From positions 186,001 through 250,000 of the forward strand of contig NZ_LPVZ01000019.1 of NCBI RefSeq assembly GCF_001613795.1: DNA of 64,000 nucleotides, given 5' to 3'. How positions within the stretch are numbered: the stretch's first letter is position 1; the number at the start of each line of letters is the position of its first letter. Below are positions 53,161 through 61,783 of the stretch, in pieces. Position numbers and translations under genes: made by a program. Under the pieces are notes generated by a model. That model was not told where the DNA came from and ran no database searches. It was given only the letters and a program-made list of their open reading frames with translations. The DNA is from Thalassospira sp. MCCC 1A01148 (lineage in GTDB: Bacteria > Pseudomonadota > Alphaproteobacteria > Rhodospirillales > Thalassospiraceae).

Positions 53161-54768
53161 ATGTCATCTGCTGCGCACACATCTTCTGAAACGTCGCAAG
53201 ACCTGCTGCTGTCGCTGGCAGGTGTCACCAAAAGATTTGGCCCGCTGGTTGCCAATGACGCCATTGATCTGACCGTTCACAAGGGCGAAATCGTCGCCCT
53301 TCTTGGCGAAAACGGCGCTGGCAAAACCACCTTGATGAATATTCTGTTCGGTCACTATGTCGCAGACGAAGGCACCGTTACGGTTGCCGGTCGCGATGGC
53401 GATCTTGAGCAGCTTGAACCGGGCGCCCCGCAGGCAGCCCTTGATGCCGGGATCGGCATGGTTCATCAGCATTTCACACTTGCTGAAAACCTGACCGGTC
53501 TTGATAACATCGTCCTTGGGACCGAACCGATTTTCAGGCTCCGTCGTGATCGCAGCACGGCGCGAGCAAAGCTTGGTGAACTGATGGCCGGATCGGGGCT
53601 TAATGTCGATCTGGATCAACCGGTCCACAAACTGACTGTTGGCGAAAAGCAGCGCGTAGAAATCCTCAAGGCGCTTTATCGCGATGCGCGGTTGCTGGTT
53701 CTAGATGAACCGACCGCTGTTCTGACCCCGCAAGAAGCCGACAGCCTGTTTGCCATCCTGCGCAAACTTGCCGCAACCGGCCTTGCGGTGATTATCATCG
53801 CCCACAAACTGGCCGAAGTTCTTGCCGTATCGCACCGGATTGCGGTGCTGCGCGGCGGGGCCAAGGTTGGCGAAATGAAAACAAGCGACGCGAACCACAA
53901 ATCCATCGCTGAACTGATGGTCGGTCGCGAAGTTCCTGCCAGCCGCCGCACACCGCGCGAGGCCGGAAAACCGGTGATAACGCTTGCAGACGTCATAATT
54001 GATCGCGGGGATTCCCGCCGGTCCCTGCATGGGGTGAATGTCACCGCCCGCGAGGGAGAAATCCTTGGCATCGCCGGGGTGTCAGGCAATGGCCAGGCGG
54101 CGCTCGCGCAACTGATCGCAGGCCTTGATAAACCCGATAGCGGCACAGTCGAGATATTTGGCGAAACAATCACCAAATTCGATGCCCACACATTCGCCCA
54201 AAACGGCATCGCGCGCATCCCCGAAGATCGCCATCATGACGGTATGGTCGGGTCGATGACCGTGGCTGAAAATATCGCGATCGAAGATGTCCGAAGCCCG
54301 GAATACCAAAAACTCGGCTTCCTTGATTTCGACGCCATCCGCACACGGGCCGAGCATGCCATTGCCGATTATGACGTGCGCTGCCCGGGTCCTGATGCGC
54401 CTGCCCGTCTTTTGTCGGGTGGGAATATCCAAAAACTGATCCTGGCACGTGTTCTGGAAAAATCACCCAAGCTGATCCTTGCCAACCAACCATCGCGTGG
54501 CCTTGATGTTGGTGCGCAATCAGAAGTCCATCGCCGCTTGCTGGAAGCCCGTCAGGGTGGGGCGGCGGTCATTCTGATTTCCGAAGACCTTGATGAACTT
54601 CTGACCATTTCCGACCAGATCGCCGTGATCCATGCCGGGCACATAACGCCCGCCATGCCAACCGACAGCATTGACAGGTCCGAGCTTGGCCTGATGATGG
54701 CCGGACAGAAAGCCGCCCCGCATGCCCCCGATGGCACGACGACCACCAAACCGGGAGAAACGGCATGA
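53161..54768 (+). CDS. ABC transporter ATPase (two nucleotide-binding domains)
   Basis: A 535-aa double NBD of the simple-sugar/nucleoside (BMP-linked) class. The first half has an intact Walker A GENGAGKTT, a Q-loop VHQHFTLAENLTG, signature LTVGEKQRVEILKAL and Walker B LLVLDEPTAVLT. The second half has a degenerate Walker A (GVSGNGQAAL, lacking Lys-Ser/Thr) but a good signature LLSGGNIQKLILARVL, so ATP hydrolysis is probably asymmetric, as in relatives. The stop overlaps the permease start by ATGA. Confidence 0.94.
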   Translation: MSSAAHTSSETSQDLLLSLAGVTKRFGPLVANDAIDLTVHKGEIVALLGENGAGKTTLMNILFGHYVADEGTVTVAGRDGDLEQLEPGAPQAALDAGIGMVHQHFTLAENLTGLDNIVLGTEPIFRLRRDRSTARAKLGELMAGSGLNVDLDQPVHKLTVGEKQRVEILKALYRDARLLVLDEPTAVLTPQEADSLFAILRKLAATGLAVIIIAHKLAEVLAVSHRIAVLRGGAKVGEMKTSDANHKSIAELMVGREVPASRRTPREAGKPVITLADVIIDRGDSRRSLHGVNVTAREGEILGIAGVSGNGQAALAQLIAGLDKPDSGTVEIFGETITKFDAHTFAQNGIARIPEDRHHDGMVGSMTVAENIAIEDVRSPEYQKLGFLDFDAIRTRAEHAIADYDVRCPGPDAPARLLSGGNIQKLILARVLEKSPKLILANQPSRGLDVGAQSEVHRRLLEARQGGAAVILISEDLDELLTISDQIAVIHAGHITPAMPTDSIDRSELGLMMAGQKAAPHAPDGTTTTKPGETA

Positions 54769-55835
54769 TCCGCTTTGAACCGCGCAGCAATCCCGGCCCG
54801 CTTCTTGTTTATGGCGTGCCGGTTCTGGCCGCGACGATTGCCATACTTCTCGCCGCCATTCCGCTGGCGCTTGCCGGTGCACCGATTATTGAGGCCTATG
54901 GCCTTATGATCAGTGGTGCCTTTGGATCAGTGTTCTCAACCTCGGAAATGCTGACCCGCGCCACCCCGCTGATCCTGACCGGGCTTGCGGCCGCCATCGC
55001 ATTCCGCGCCAAGCTTTGGAATATCGGTGCCGAAGGCCAGCTTTACATGGGGGCCATGGCCGCAGTTGCCGTTGGTTCCGGTGTGATTGACGGGCCAAGC
55101 TGGGTGATGATCCCGGTCGTGATTATCGCTGGCATGGCTGCTGGTGCGTTGATGCTGATTGGTCCGACGCTTTTGAAGACCCGCCTTGGTGTGGACGAGG
55201 TCGTCACCACCCTTCTTTTGAACTTCATCGTATTGTTGTTCGTGCAGATGATGCTTGAAGGGGCGCTTAAAGACCCGATGTCGATGGGCTGGCCACAGTC
55301 CGAACCGATCATTGATAGTGCGGCCTTCCCGGCCCTTCTTGAACGCATGCGGGTACATATCGGGCTTCTCATCGCACTTGTTTCGGCCATTGCGCTGGCG
55401 ATTTTCGTCAAGCGTACGGTATGGGGCTTTGAAATTCGTGCGGTGGGGGAAAATGCCGCAGCTGCCAAATTTTCCGGCATTTCGGTGACCAAAACCATGA
55501 TCCTTGTTGCCGCCCTGTCAGGTGGTTTGGCCGGTCTTGCCGGGGTATCGGAAGTGGCTGGCACGCGTGGTTACCTCGCAACTGACCTGTCGCCCGGATA
55601 TGGCTATGCCGGAATTGTGGTCGCGATGCTGGCACGTCTGTCGCCCATCGGGGTAATTGCATCGGCGCTTTTCGTTGCATCGGTCTTTGTCGGTGCAGAT
55701 TCCATGAGCCGCGCGATTGGCGTTTCAAGCTATCTCGCTGATCTGATCGTTGCCATGGCGTTGCTGTGCGTTTTGATCGGCGGGTTCCTGACCCGGTTTA
55801 GGGTTCACTTTGATCGCAAATCGGCGCAGGGCTAA
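54765..55835 (+). CDS. ABC transporter permease 1, nucleoside/nucleobase type
   Basis: A 356-aa permease of the BPD_transp_2 family with about nine to ten hydrophobic segments. The conserved ATP-coupling region includes ALAAAIAFRAKLWNIGAEGQLYMGAM near residue 75 and WGFEIRAVGENAAAAKFSGISV with the EAA-type Gly. A C-terminal tail is FRVHFDRKSAQG. Pairs with the following permease to form the heterodimeric channel. Confidence 0.93.
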   Translation: MIRFEPRSNPGPLLVYGVPVLAATIAILLAAIPLALAGAPIIEAYGLMISGAFGSVFSTSEMLTRATPLILTGLAAAIAFRAKLWNIGAEGQLYMGAMAAVAVGSGVIDGPSWVMIPVVIIAGMAAGALMLIGPTLLKTRLGVDEVVTTLLLNFIVLLFVQMMLEGALKDPMSMGWPQSEPIIDSAAFPALLERMRVHIGLLIALVSAIALAIFVKRTVWGFEIRAVGENAAAAKFSGISVTKTMILVAALSGGLAGLAGVSEVAGTRGYLATDLSPGYGYAGIVVAMLARLSPIGVIASALFVASVFVGADSMSRAIGVSSYLADLIVAMALLCVLIGGFLTRFRVHFDRKSAQG

Positions 55836-55846
55836 GGGGAAAGACC

Positions 55847-56788
55847 ATGGAAATCATTGATATTCTTCTTGCCGCCAGCTTCTGGGAAGCCGCCATTCGC
55901 ATTGCAACCCCGTTGATATTTGGCGTGTTGGGCGCATTGATTTGCGAACGCGCCGGTGTGCTTAACCTTGGGATCGAGGGCATCTTTACCGCCGGTGCCA
56001 TGGCGGGCTGGATGGCTGTATGGCTGGGTGCCGGTCTTTGGGGTGGTGTATTGGTTGCAGCCCTTGCGGGTGGCTTCTTTGGCCTGATCCATGCGATCCT
56101 GACTGTGCCGCTGGGGCTAAGCCAGCATGTGTCGGGCATCGGGGTGACGTTGCTTGCGACCAGTTTGTCATATTTCACCTATCGCACGGCATTGCCCGAT
56201 GTTTCGTCCCCGCCGCGCATCGAACCGTTCCGTCCGCTTGATATCCCGTTTCTTTCAGACCTGCCCTTCATCGGACAGGCGCTGTTTTCGCAAACGGCCA
56301 TGACGATGCTGGCCCTTGTTCTGGTGTTTGTCACCGGCTGGGTTTTGTATCGCACACCGCTTGGTCTTGCGATCAGGGCTGTTGGTGACAACCCGTCCTC
56401 GGTCGAGGCACAGGGACTTTCGGTTTATGGCCTTCGCATTGGTGCGGTCGTTGTCGGATCATCGCTGATGGCATTGGGCGGGGCTTTCCTGACCATGTCG
56501 GCCTTTGATGCGTTCTTCTTTGGCATGATCAATGGCCGTGGCTGGGTCTGTATCGCGCTGACCGTGTTTGCCAGCTGGCGACCGGGCAAGGCATTGATCG
56601 GGGCGTTGCTGTTTGGGGCATTTGACGCGTTTCAGGTGCGTTTGCAGACCGAGGTCGGCGCATTCCTGCCATCGCAGGTCTTCCTGATGATGCCCTATAT
56701 CCTGTCGATCATTGCGCTTATTGTTGTGGCCCGCAAAGCCGATTACCCCAAGGCGCTTCTTGTGCCATGGTTCAAGGGACAACGTTAA
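55847..56788 (+). CDS. ABC transporter permease 2, nucleoside/nucleobase type
   Basis: A 313-aa BPD_transp_2 permease. It has GALICERAGVLNLGIEGIFTAGAM near the start and LGLAIRAVGDNPSSVEAQGLSV, the coupling loop, in the middle, with about eight membrane segments. AAGGGGAAAG lies upstream of the ATG. It is 11 nt after permease 1 and 48 nt before the deaminase-like gene, so all are one operon. Confidence 0.93.
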   Translation: MEIIDILLAASFWEAAIRIATPLIFGVLGALICERAGVLNLGIEGIFTAGAMAGWMAVWLGAGLWGGVLVAALAGGFFGLIHAILTVPLGLSQHVSGIGVTLLATSLSYFTYRTALPDVSSPPRIEPFRPLDIPFLSDLPFIGQALFSQTAMTMLALVLVFVTGWVLYRTPLGLAIRAVGDNPSSVEAQGLSVYGLRIGAVVVGSSLMALGGAFLTMSAFDAFFFGMINGRGWVCIALTVFASWRPGKALIGALLFGAFDAFQVRLQTEVGAFLPSQVFLMMPYILSIIALIVVARKADYPKALLVPWFKGQR

Positions 56789-56836
56789 GCACTACAACCC
56801 GTTTGTGACTGCCACCACCAGACCAAGGATGACATC

Positions 56837-58126
56837 ATGCAACCCGATCTGATCCTGAAAAACGCCAATATCGCCAACGGCCAGACCGGCGTCGATATTG
56901 CCTGCCAGAATGGCAAGATCGTCGAGATCGCCAGTCATATTGATGTTCCGGCGGTCGAGGTGCTTGATTGCGGCGGCATGCTGGTCAGCCCGCCCTTCGT
57001 CGACAGCCATTTCCATATGGATGCGACCCTGTCACTGGGTCTGCCGCGCATGAATGAGTCGGGCACGTTGCTTGAAGGCATCGCGTTGTGGGGCGAACTG
57101 AAACCACTTCTGACCGCCGAAGCGGTGATTGAACGCGCGCTTAAATACTGCGATCTGGCAGTATCCAAGGGCCTGCTTGCCATCCGCACCCATGTGGATG
57201 TTTGCGATGACCGTTTGCTTGCGGTTGATGCGTTGCTGGAAGTCAAAAAGCAGGTCGCACCCTATATCGATCTGCAACTTGTTGCCTTCCCGCAGGATGG
57301 TTATTTGCGCAGCCCGACCGCCAAGGAAAACACCATCCGCGCCCTTGATAAGGGTGTTGATGTTGTGGGTGGCATTCCGCATTTCGAACGCACCATGGCC
57401 GATGGTGCACAAAGCATCAAAGAGCTTTGCGAAATGGCGGCCAAACGCGGGCTTATGGTCGACATGCATTGCGATGAGTCGGATGATCCGCTGTCGCGTC
57501 ATATCGAAATGCTGACCTATGAAACACAACGTTTGGGGCTTCAGGGCCGGGTAGCCGGATCACACCTGACATCGATGCACTCGATGGACAATTACTATGT
57601 GTCCAAGCTGATCGCCCTGATGGCAGAGGCGGAAGTTTCCGCCATCGCCAACCCGCTGATCAACATCACCCTGCAGGGCCGCCACGATACCTATCCCAAG
57701 CGGCGCGGCATGACCCGCGTGCCGGAGCTCCGCAAGGCCGGGCTGACCGTGGCATTCGGTCATGACTGTGTGATGGATCCCTGGTATTCCATGGGATCGG
57801 GCGACATGCTTGAAGTTGCATCGATGGGGCTGCATGTGGCCCAGATGACGTCGCGCGATGATATCCGCGCCTGCTTTGATGCCGTCACCACCGAACCTGC
57901 AAAGATCATGGGTCTTGAAGGTTACGGGATTGAGGTCGGCAATAACGCGGACTTCGTCATCCTTCAGGCCCGCGACACGATTGAAGCCATCCGCATGCGC
58001 GCCAACCGCCTGTTTGTGATCAAGCATGGCAAGATCATAGCCGAAACACCGATGGCCCAAACGCGCCTGCACCTTGCCGACCGACCGGATCATGTACGAG
58101 AACATGCATATGCCCCGCGCCAATAA
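56837..58126 (+). CDS. Cytosine-deaminase-like amidohydrolase with altered specificity residue
   Basis: Amidohydrolase of 429 aa aligned over its full length with E. coli CodA, with numbering offset by three. Metal and catalytic residues are kept: H58 and H60 (DSHFHMD), H211 and E214 (DMHCDESDD), H243 (GSHLTS), D310 (GHDCV). The substrate contacts F151 and Q153 (VAFPQDG) and W316 (DPWY) are kept too. The residue matching E. coli D314, which touches the pyrimidine and whose mutants change preference between cytosine and 5-fluorocytosine, is C311. The true substrate may be cytosine or a related base; deamination or ring hydrolysis is inferred. AAGGATGAC precedes the ATG. Confidence 0.87.
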   Translation: MQPDLILKNANIANGQTGVDIACQNGKIVEIASHIDVPAVEVLDCGGMLVSPPFVDSHFHMDATLSLGLPRMNESGTLLEGIALWGELKPLLTAEAVIERALKYCDLAVSKGLLAIRTHVDVCDDRLLAVDALLEVKKQVAPYIDLQLVAFPQDGYLRSPTAKENTIRALDKGVDVVGGIPHFERTMADGAQSIKELCEMAAKRGLMVDMHCDESDDPLSRHIEMLTYETQRLGLQGRVAGSHLTSMHSMDNYYVSKLIALMAEAEVSAIANPLINITLQGRHDTYPKRRGMTRVPELRKAGLTVAFGHDCVMDPWYSMGSGDMLEVASMGLHVAQMTSRDDIRACFDAVTTEPAKIMGLEGYGIEVGNNADFVILQARDTIEAIRMRANRLFVIKHGKIIAETPMAQTRLHLADRPDHVREHAYAPRQ

Positions 58127-58203
58127 CAGATCCGGATAACTTCTTGTGATCCAAACGGGCGCAGTTCGCGGATAAGAAACACGCAAACACATCAGGATGC
58201 ACC

Positions 58204-58809
58204 ATGTTCTACGAACCTGGAAAAACCGCGCATAACTTGCCACATGATCCATTCAAGGCCTGTGTGGCTCCGCGTCCGATTGGCTGGGTGTCGACCGTTG
58301 ACCCCAATGGTCGGCCCAACCTGGCCCCCTATTCATTTTTCAATGCAGTGCATGGCAACCCGCCAATGGTGATGTTTTCATCAGGTGGCTCTGTCGACAG
58401 TTTGCGCAATGCCCGTGACACAGGTGAATTCGTGGTTGGCGTTGCCCCAAAGGCGATGCTGAAAGAACTTAACTTTTCTTCAGCCCCCTTGCCGCCGGGT
58501 GAGGACGAGTTTGAATATGCTGGCTTGGAAAAATTGCCCGCCAAGTGTGTCAAACCGCACCTGATCAAGGGGGTGCCGATCCACATGGAATGCAAGGTGT
58601 TCCAGATCGTTGACCTGCCAAGCCCCAGTCCGCAACATCCTTGCGCTATGGTGATTGGTACTGTCATTGGTCTGCATATTGATGATTCAATCATTCGCGA
58701 TGGCATGGTCGATGTCACCCTGTTTGAACCACTCGCACGCCTTGGCTATCAGGAATATGCCAGCGTATCGGAAACTTTCACGGTCCGCCGAGAGGATTTC
58801 TGGAAATAG
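58204..58809 (+). CDS. Flavin-reductase-like FMN-binding protein
   Basis: A 201-aa split-barrel flavoprotein of the flavin reductase-like (DIM6/NTAB) family. It has PRPIGWVSTVDPNGRPNLAPYSFFNAV near residue 25, which binds FMN, then NARDTGEFVVGVAPK. AGGATG precedes the ATG. Position after the deaminase-like gene suggests it supplies reduced flavin or acts on the product of deamination. No monooxygenase partner is adjacent. A terminator follows. Confidence 0.85.
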   Translation: MFYEPGKTAHNLPHDPFKACVAPRPIGWVSTVDPNGRPNLAPYSFFNAVHGNPPMVMFSSGGSVDSLRNARDTGEFVVGVAPKAMLKELNFSSAPLPPGEDEFEYAGLEKLPAKCVKPHLIKGVPIHMECKVFQIVDLPSPSPQHPCAMVIGTVIGLHIDDSIIRDGMVDVTLFEPLARLGYQEYASVSETFTVRREDFWK

Positions 58810-58907
58810 TCGGTAGCAGTTGCCGCCAAGCGCCTGATTTGTTTCATCAAAGCGACGCTCAAGCGCAACCAAACTGTCACACAGACCCCTTAGTGTGAAC
58901 AAGAACA

Positions 58908-58947
58908 CAGCTCGCCCGAACATGACGGGCTTGAGCTGCATGTTTTT
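58908..58947 (+). terminator. Terminator of the BMP operon
   Basis: CAGCTC and GAGCTG plus an inner CCCG/CGGG pair form an 11-bp stem with a 2-nt bulge and 7-nt loop, followed after a few bases by TTTTTG. It lies 98 nt beyond the flavin-reductase-like stop and just before the next gene's leader. Confidence 0.7.
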
Positions 58948-58975
58948 GTGAAATTTTTCCAGGGGATTCCCAGAA

Positions 58976-60277
58976 ATGAAACGGTCATTTGCAGCCGGCC
59001 TAATCGGCGTAGCCGCCAGTTTGGTGGCGGGCTCTGTCATGGCAGGCGAAGCCAAGGTTTTTGAAACCAAAAGCGCGATCAACAACCTGTCGACCATCAT
59101 GGTCGAAGGCGGCAAGGCCCGTGATTTGACCATTGGTCTCGGCTCTGGTGCCTATCGTCGGCCAAGCGATCCGGGCAACATGTTCTATGCAGTGTCTGAC
59201 CGTGGTCCGAATTTTACCTGCGCAAACGTCGAAGTGGTTCTGGGCGTACCCGCCGATCAGGTCTGCAAAGGTGCGAAAGTTCGCGTCTATCCGACCCCGG
59301 ATTATTCGCCCTCGATCTACACCATCTTCCTGAATGACGATGGCAGCTTTGACATCAAGGATGTCATTACCATCAAGGACCAGAACGGTGTGCCGTTGAC
59401 CGGTCTTACCAACAAGTTGACCGTCGCCAAAACCGAAAAACCGGTTGATGCCAATGGCAATATGCTTGAACAGTCGGTTTCCTCGATCGATGCCGAGGGC
59501 ATTATTCGTCTGAGCGATGGGTCATATTGGATCGGTGAAGAGAACGGTCCGTCGATCCTGCATGTCGCGGCTGACGGTACAGTTATTGAACGTATCGTTC
59601 CAGCCGGCTCGGAAAAGGACTTCGAAGGTTCTGCCTATAAGGTCAGTGGCGGCCTTCCGGCCATCCTCGTGAAGCGCCAGACCAACCGTGGCATTGAATC
59701 GATGGCCGTTTCGCCAGATGAAAGCAAACTGTATTTCATGGTTCAGAACCCGCTGGCGAACCCGGACAAGGCTGCCTACACCAAGGCAAAGAACACCCGT
59801 CTGTTTGTCTATGATCGTAAATCTTCAAAGCTGAGCGGTGAATATATCTACCAGCTTGATGACCCGCAGACCTTCCGCAACGATCCCTCCGAGAAACAGA
59901 ATTCTCCGCGCATTTCCGAAGTTCTGGCCCTTGGTAATGACCGTCTTCTGGTGCTGGAACGCACCAACAAGACCACCAAGCTACACGAAGTCGAACTGAG
60001 CGGGGCGACCAACATCCTTGCCACCCGTTGGGACGACATGTCCACCAGCCCGACACTGGAACAACAAAACGACCTTGGCAGCATTGATCTGGTCGCGGTT
60101 TCCAAGACGCTGCGTTTCGACAGTGCCGATTACCCGGAAGCCCCGAACAAGCTTGAAGGCCTGGCCATCATGGGGGACGGCGCGCTTGCGATGATCAACG
60201 ATAATGATTTTGGCATCAAAGGCGATCCGACCAAGGTTCTGCTGATCGACGGTCTGGTTCAGGCTGACAAATTCTGA
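58976..60277 (+). CDS. Exported phytase-like esterase family protein
   Basis: A 433-aa exported protein of the esterase-like activity of phytase family (a phytase-like beta-propeller). The signal peptide is MKRSFAAGLIGVAASLVAG, cleaved near VMAG. The mature protein has SDRGPNFTC with a conserved Asp-Arg-Gly, a conserved IDAEGIIRLSDGSYWIGEENGPSILH and NRGIESMAVSPDESKLYFMVQNP propeller blades, and ends PNKLEGLAIMGDGALAMINDNDFG. Such proteins are poorly characterised; some hydrolyse phosphate esters. AGGGGA precedes the ATG and strong terminators flank it. Confidence 0.85.
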   Translation: MKRSFAAGLIGVAASLVAGSVMAGEAKVFETKSAINNLSTIMVEGGKARDLTIGLGSGAYRRPSDPGNMFYAVSDRGPNFTCANVEVVLGVPADQVCKGAKVRVYPTPDYSPSIYTIFLNDDGSFDIKDVITIKDQNGVPLTGLTNKLTVAKTEKPVDANGNMLEQSVSSIDAEGIIRLSDGSYWIGEENGPSILHVAADGTVIERIVPAGSEKDFEGSAYKVSGGLPAILVKRQTNRGIESMAVSPDESKLYFMVQNPLANPDKAAYTKAKNTRLFVYDRKSSKLSGEYIYQLDDPQTFRNDPSEKQNSPRISEVLALGNDRLLVLERTNKTTKLHEVELSGATNILATRWDDMSTSPTLEQQNDLGSIDLVAVSKTLRFDSADYPEAPNKLEGLAIMGDGALAMINDNDFGIKGDPTKVLLIDGLVQADKF

Positions 60278-60306
60278 GTTTTTGCTTCTCAAGCCGGCAA
60301 TCACGG

Positions 60307-60341
60307 GCGGGAAAGCTGTCATGCAGCTTTCCCGCTTTTTT
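60307..60341 (+). terminator. Terminator after the phytase-like gene
   Basis: GCGGGAAAGCTG and CAGCTTTCCCGC form a perfect 12-bp stem with a 5-nt loop, followed by TTTTTT. A textbook rho-independent terminator. Confidence 0.93.
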
Positions 60342-60371
60342 ATTGGGTCAAAACGGCGTAAAAGCAGGCCC

Positions 60372-61346
60372 ATGATGGAAAACACACAGACATTCGACAC
60401 CCCGGACGGCATTGATGCTGTCATCGAACCAATGGATGCCACCGGCTATCTCGCCCCTGTGGGCTTTGAGGATCAGCTGGAAGCAGAGCTTGGCGACGTG
60501 ATTGAACGCCATGACCGGTTGATGTTTGCTCCCGGCCCGGAACGGCGCGTTTTCTGGGCACAGAATGTCTGGCGCAACCCTGTGCGCATTGCCATCCCGT
60601 CGATCAAGGGGGCGGCCAAAATCCTGAAATTCAATCAACGTAACTGGGCGCTGTTCAAGTTTGACCACTTTTCCCGTGCCAAGCTGATTGAAAGCCACCT
60701 GCCCCACGTCTCAGCCAAGCGTCAGGTGTTTGGCGAACCAGCCCCTACCGCACCGCTTGGATCATGGACACTGATTGATCCCGATACCATCATCGCGGCG
60801 GCCGATTGTTCCAGCCCATGGAAGAACGGCGAAATCGAATTTGAAGAGGACAAGGTCACCCCGCCCAACCGTGCGTACCTTAAATTGTGGGAAGCCTTCA
60901 CCCGTCTGGGCGCCTACCCGCAGGCCGGTGATCGCACCATGGATCTTGGCGGCAGTCCCGGCGGATGGACCTGGGTCTTGCATGAATTTGGCACCGATGT
61001 CATTTCCATCGACAAGGCCCGCCTTGATAGCAAGATCGCCAATCTGCCCCGCGTTGATTTCCGCCAGGAAAGTGCCTTTGGCCTGAACCCGGACGAAGTT
61101 GGCTATATCGACTGGCTGTGCTCGGACGTGATTTGTTATCCGGATCGGCTATACCAACTGGTCAATCAGTGGATGGATGCCGGGATGGCGACCAATTTCA
61201 TCTGCACCATCAAGCTTCAGGGCGATACGGACTATTCCGCCATCACCCAGTTTGCCGATATTCCGGGGTCAAAGGTCGTGCATCTGTATAACAACAAGCA
61301 CGAACTGACCTGGATGAAGGTGCCCGGCGTTACCGATCAGGATTGA
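60372..61346 (+). CDS. FtsJ/RlmM-like RNA 2'-O-ribose methyltransferase
   Basis: A 324-aa Rossmann-fold methyltransferase of the FtsJ superfamily, close to COG2933/RlmM, which methylates C2498 of 23S rRNA. Motif I is MDLGGSPGGWTWVLHEFG (about residue 195), the catalytic Asp in WLCSDVICYPDR, Lys in CTIKLQG and Glu in NNKHELTWMK complete the K-D-K-E set. The N-terminal 150 residues are RlmM-type rather than a simple FtsJ. The frame is open upstream but would include the preceding terminator, so the ATG after GCAGG is chosen. The 3' end overlaps the convergent GFA gene by 10 nt. Confidence 0.85.
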   Translation: MMENTQTFDTPDGIDAVIEPMDATGYLAPVGFEDQLEAELGDVIERHDRLMFAPGPERRVFWAQNVWRNPVRIAIPSIKGAAKILKFNQRNWALFKFDHFSRAKLIESHLPHVSAKRQVFGEPAPTAPLGSWTLIDPDTIIAAADCSSPWKNGEIEFEEDKVTPPNRAYLKLWEAFTRLGAYPQAGDRTMDLGGSPGGWTWVLHEFGTDVISIDKARLDSKIANLPRVDFRQESAFGLNPDEVGYIDWLCSDVICYPDRLYQLVNQWMDAGMATNFICTIKLQGDTDYSAITQFADIPGSKVVHLYNNKHELTWMKVPGVTDQD

Positions 61347-61783
61347 TCGGCAACAGCAGCGTTATCGGCATTGTCTGATTGATCATGTTGGGGAATTGCC
61401 GGATCAAGCGGATAATAGTTCCCCTTATCGGCACAAAAAATCTGGCCTGACATCGTAAGTTGACTGGTATCGTCAAGGGTGCTGGGCATCACCGCCATAC
61501 TGCGCGACCGGACTGGCCGCCAGAAAATGCCCGTTCCGCACAGCTTGCAAAAGCCGCGATCCGTCTTGCCCGACATTCGATACCACCGCAAACCGTCTTC
61601 CTCGATCAGGTGCAAATCCTTGCGATTAAACCGGGCATAAGCACTGACATGTCCGTGCAATTTTCGGCACAAATTGCAGTGACACATTACCGGATTATCT
61701 AGCTGCCCGCGGGTTTCAAAGCGTACCTTACCGCAATGACACCCACCTTGATGCTTGCCTGACTTCGAACTGGGGGCTGTCAT
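61337..61783 (-). CDS. GFA-family (glutathione-dependent formaldehyde-activating-like) zinc protein
   Basis: A 148-aa GFA/CENP-V-fold protein. The zinc ligands are arranged as usual: GGCHCGKVRF near the N-terminus, MCHCNLCRK, then FCKLCGTGIFW. Members of the family are mostly of unknown function; only some act with glutathione and formaldehyde. The ATG shares a base with the stop codon of the upstream membrane protein (TAATG) and an AGGAG lies just inside it, so expression is coupled. Confidence 0.87.
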   Translation of the reverse strand: MTAPSSKSGKHQGGCHCGKVRFETRGQLDNPVMCHCNLCRKLHGHVSAYARFNRKDLHLIEEDGLRWYRMSGKTDRGFCKLCGTGIFWRPVRSRSMAVMPSTLDDTSQLTMSGQIFCADKGNYYPLDPAIPQHDQSDNADNAAVADQS

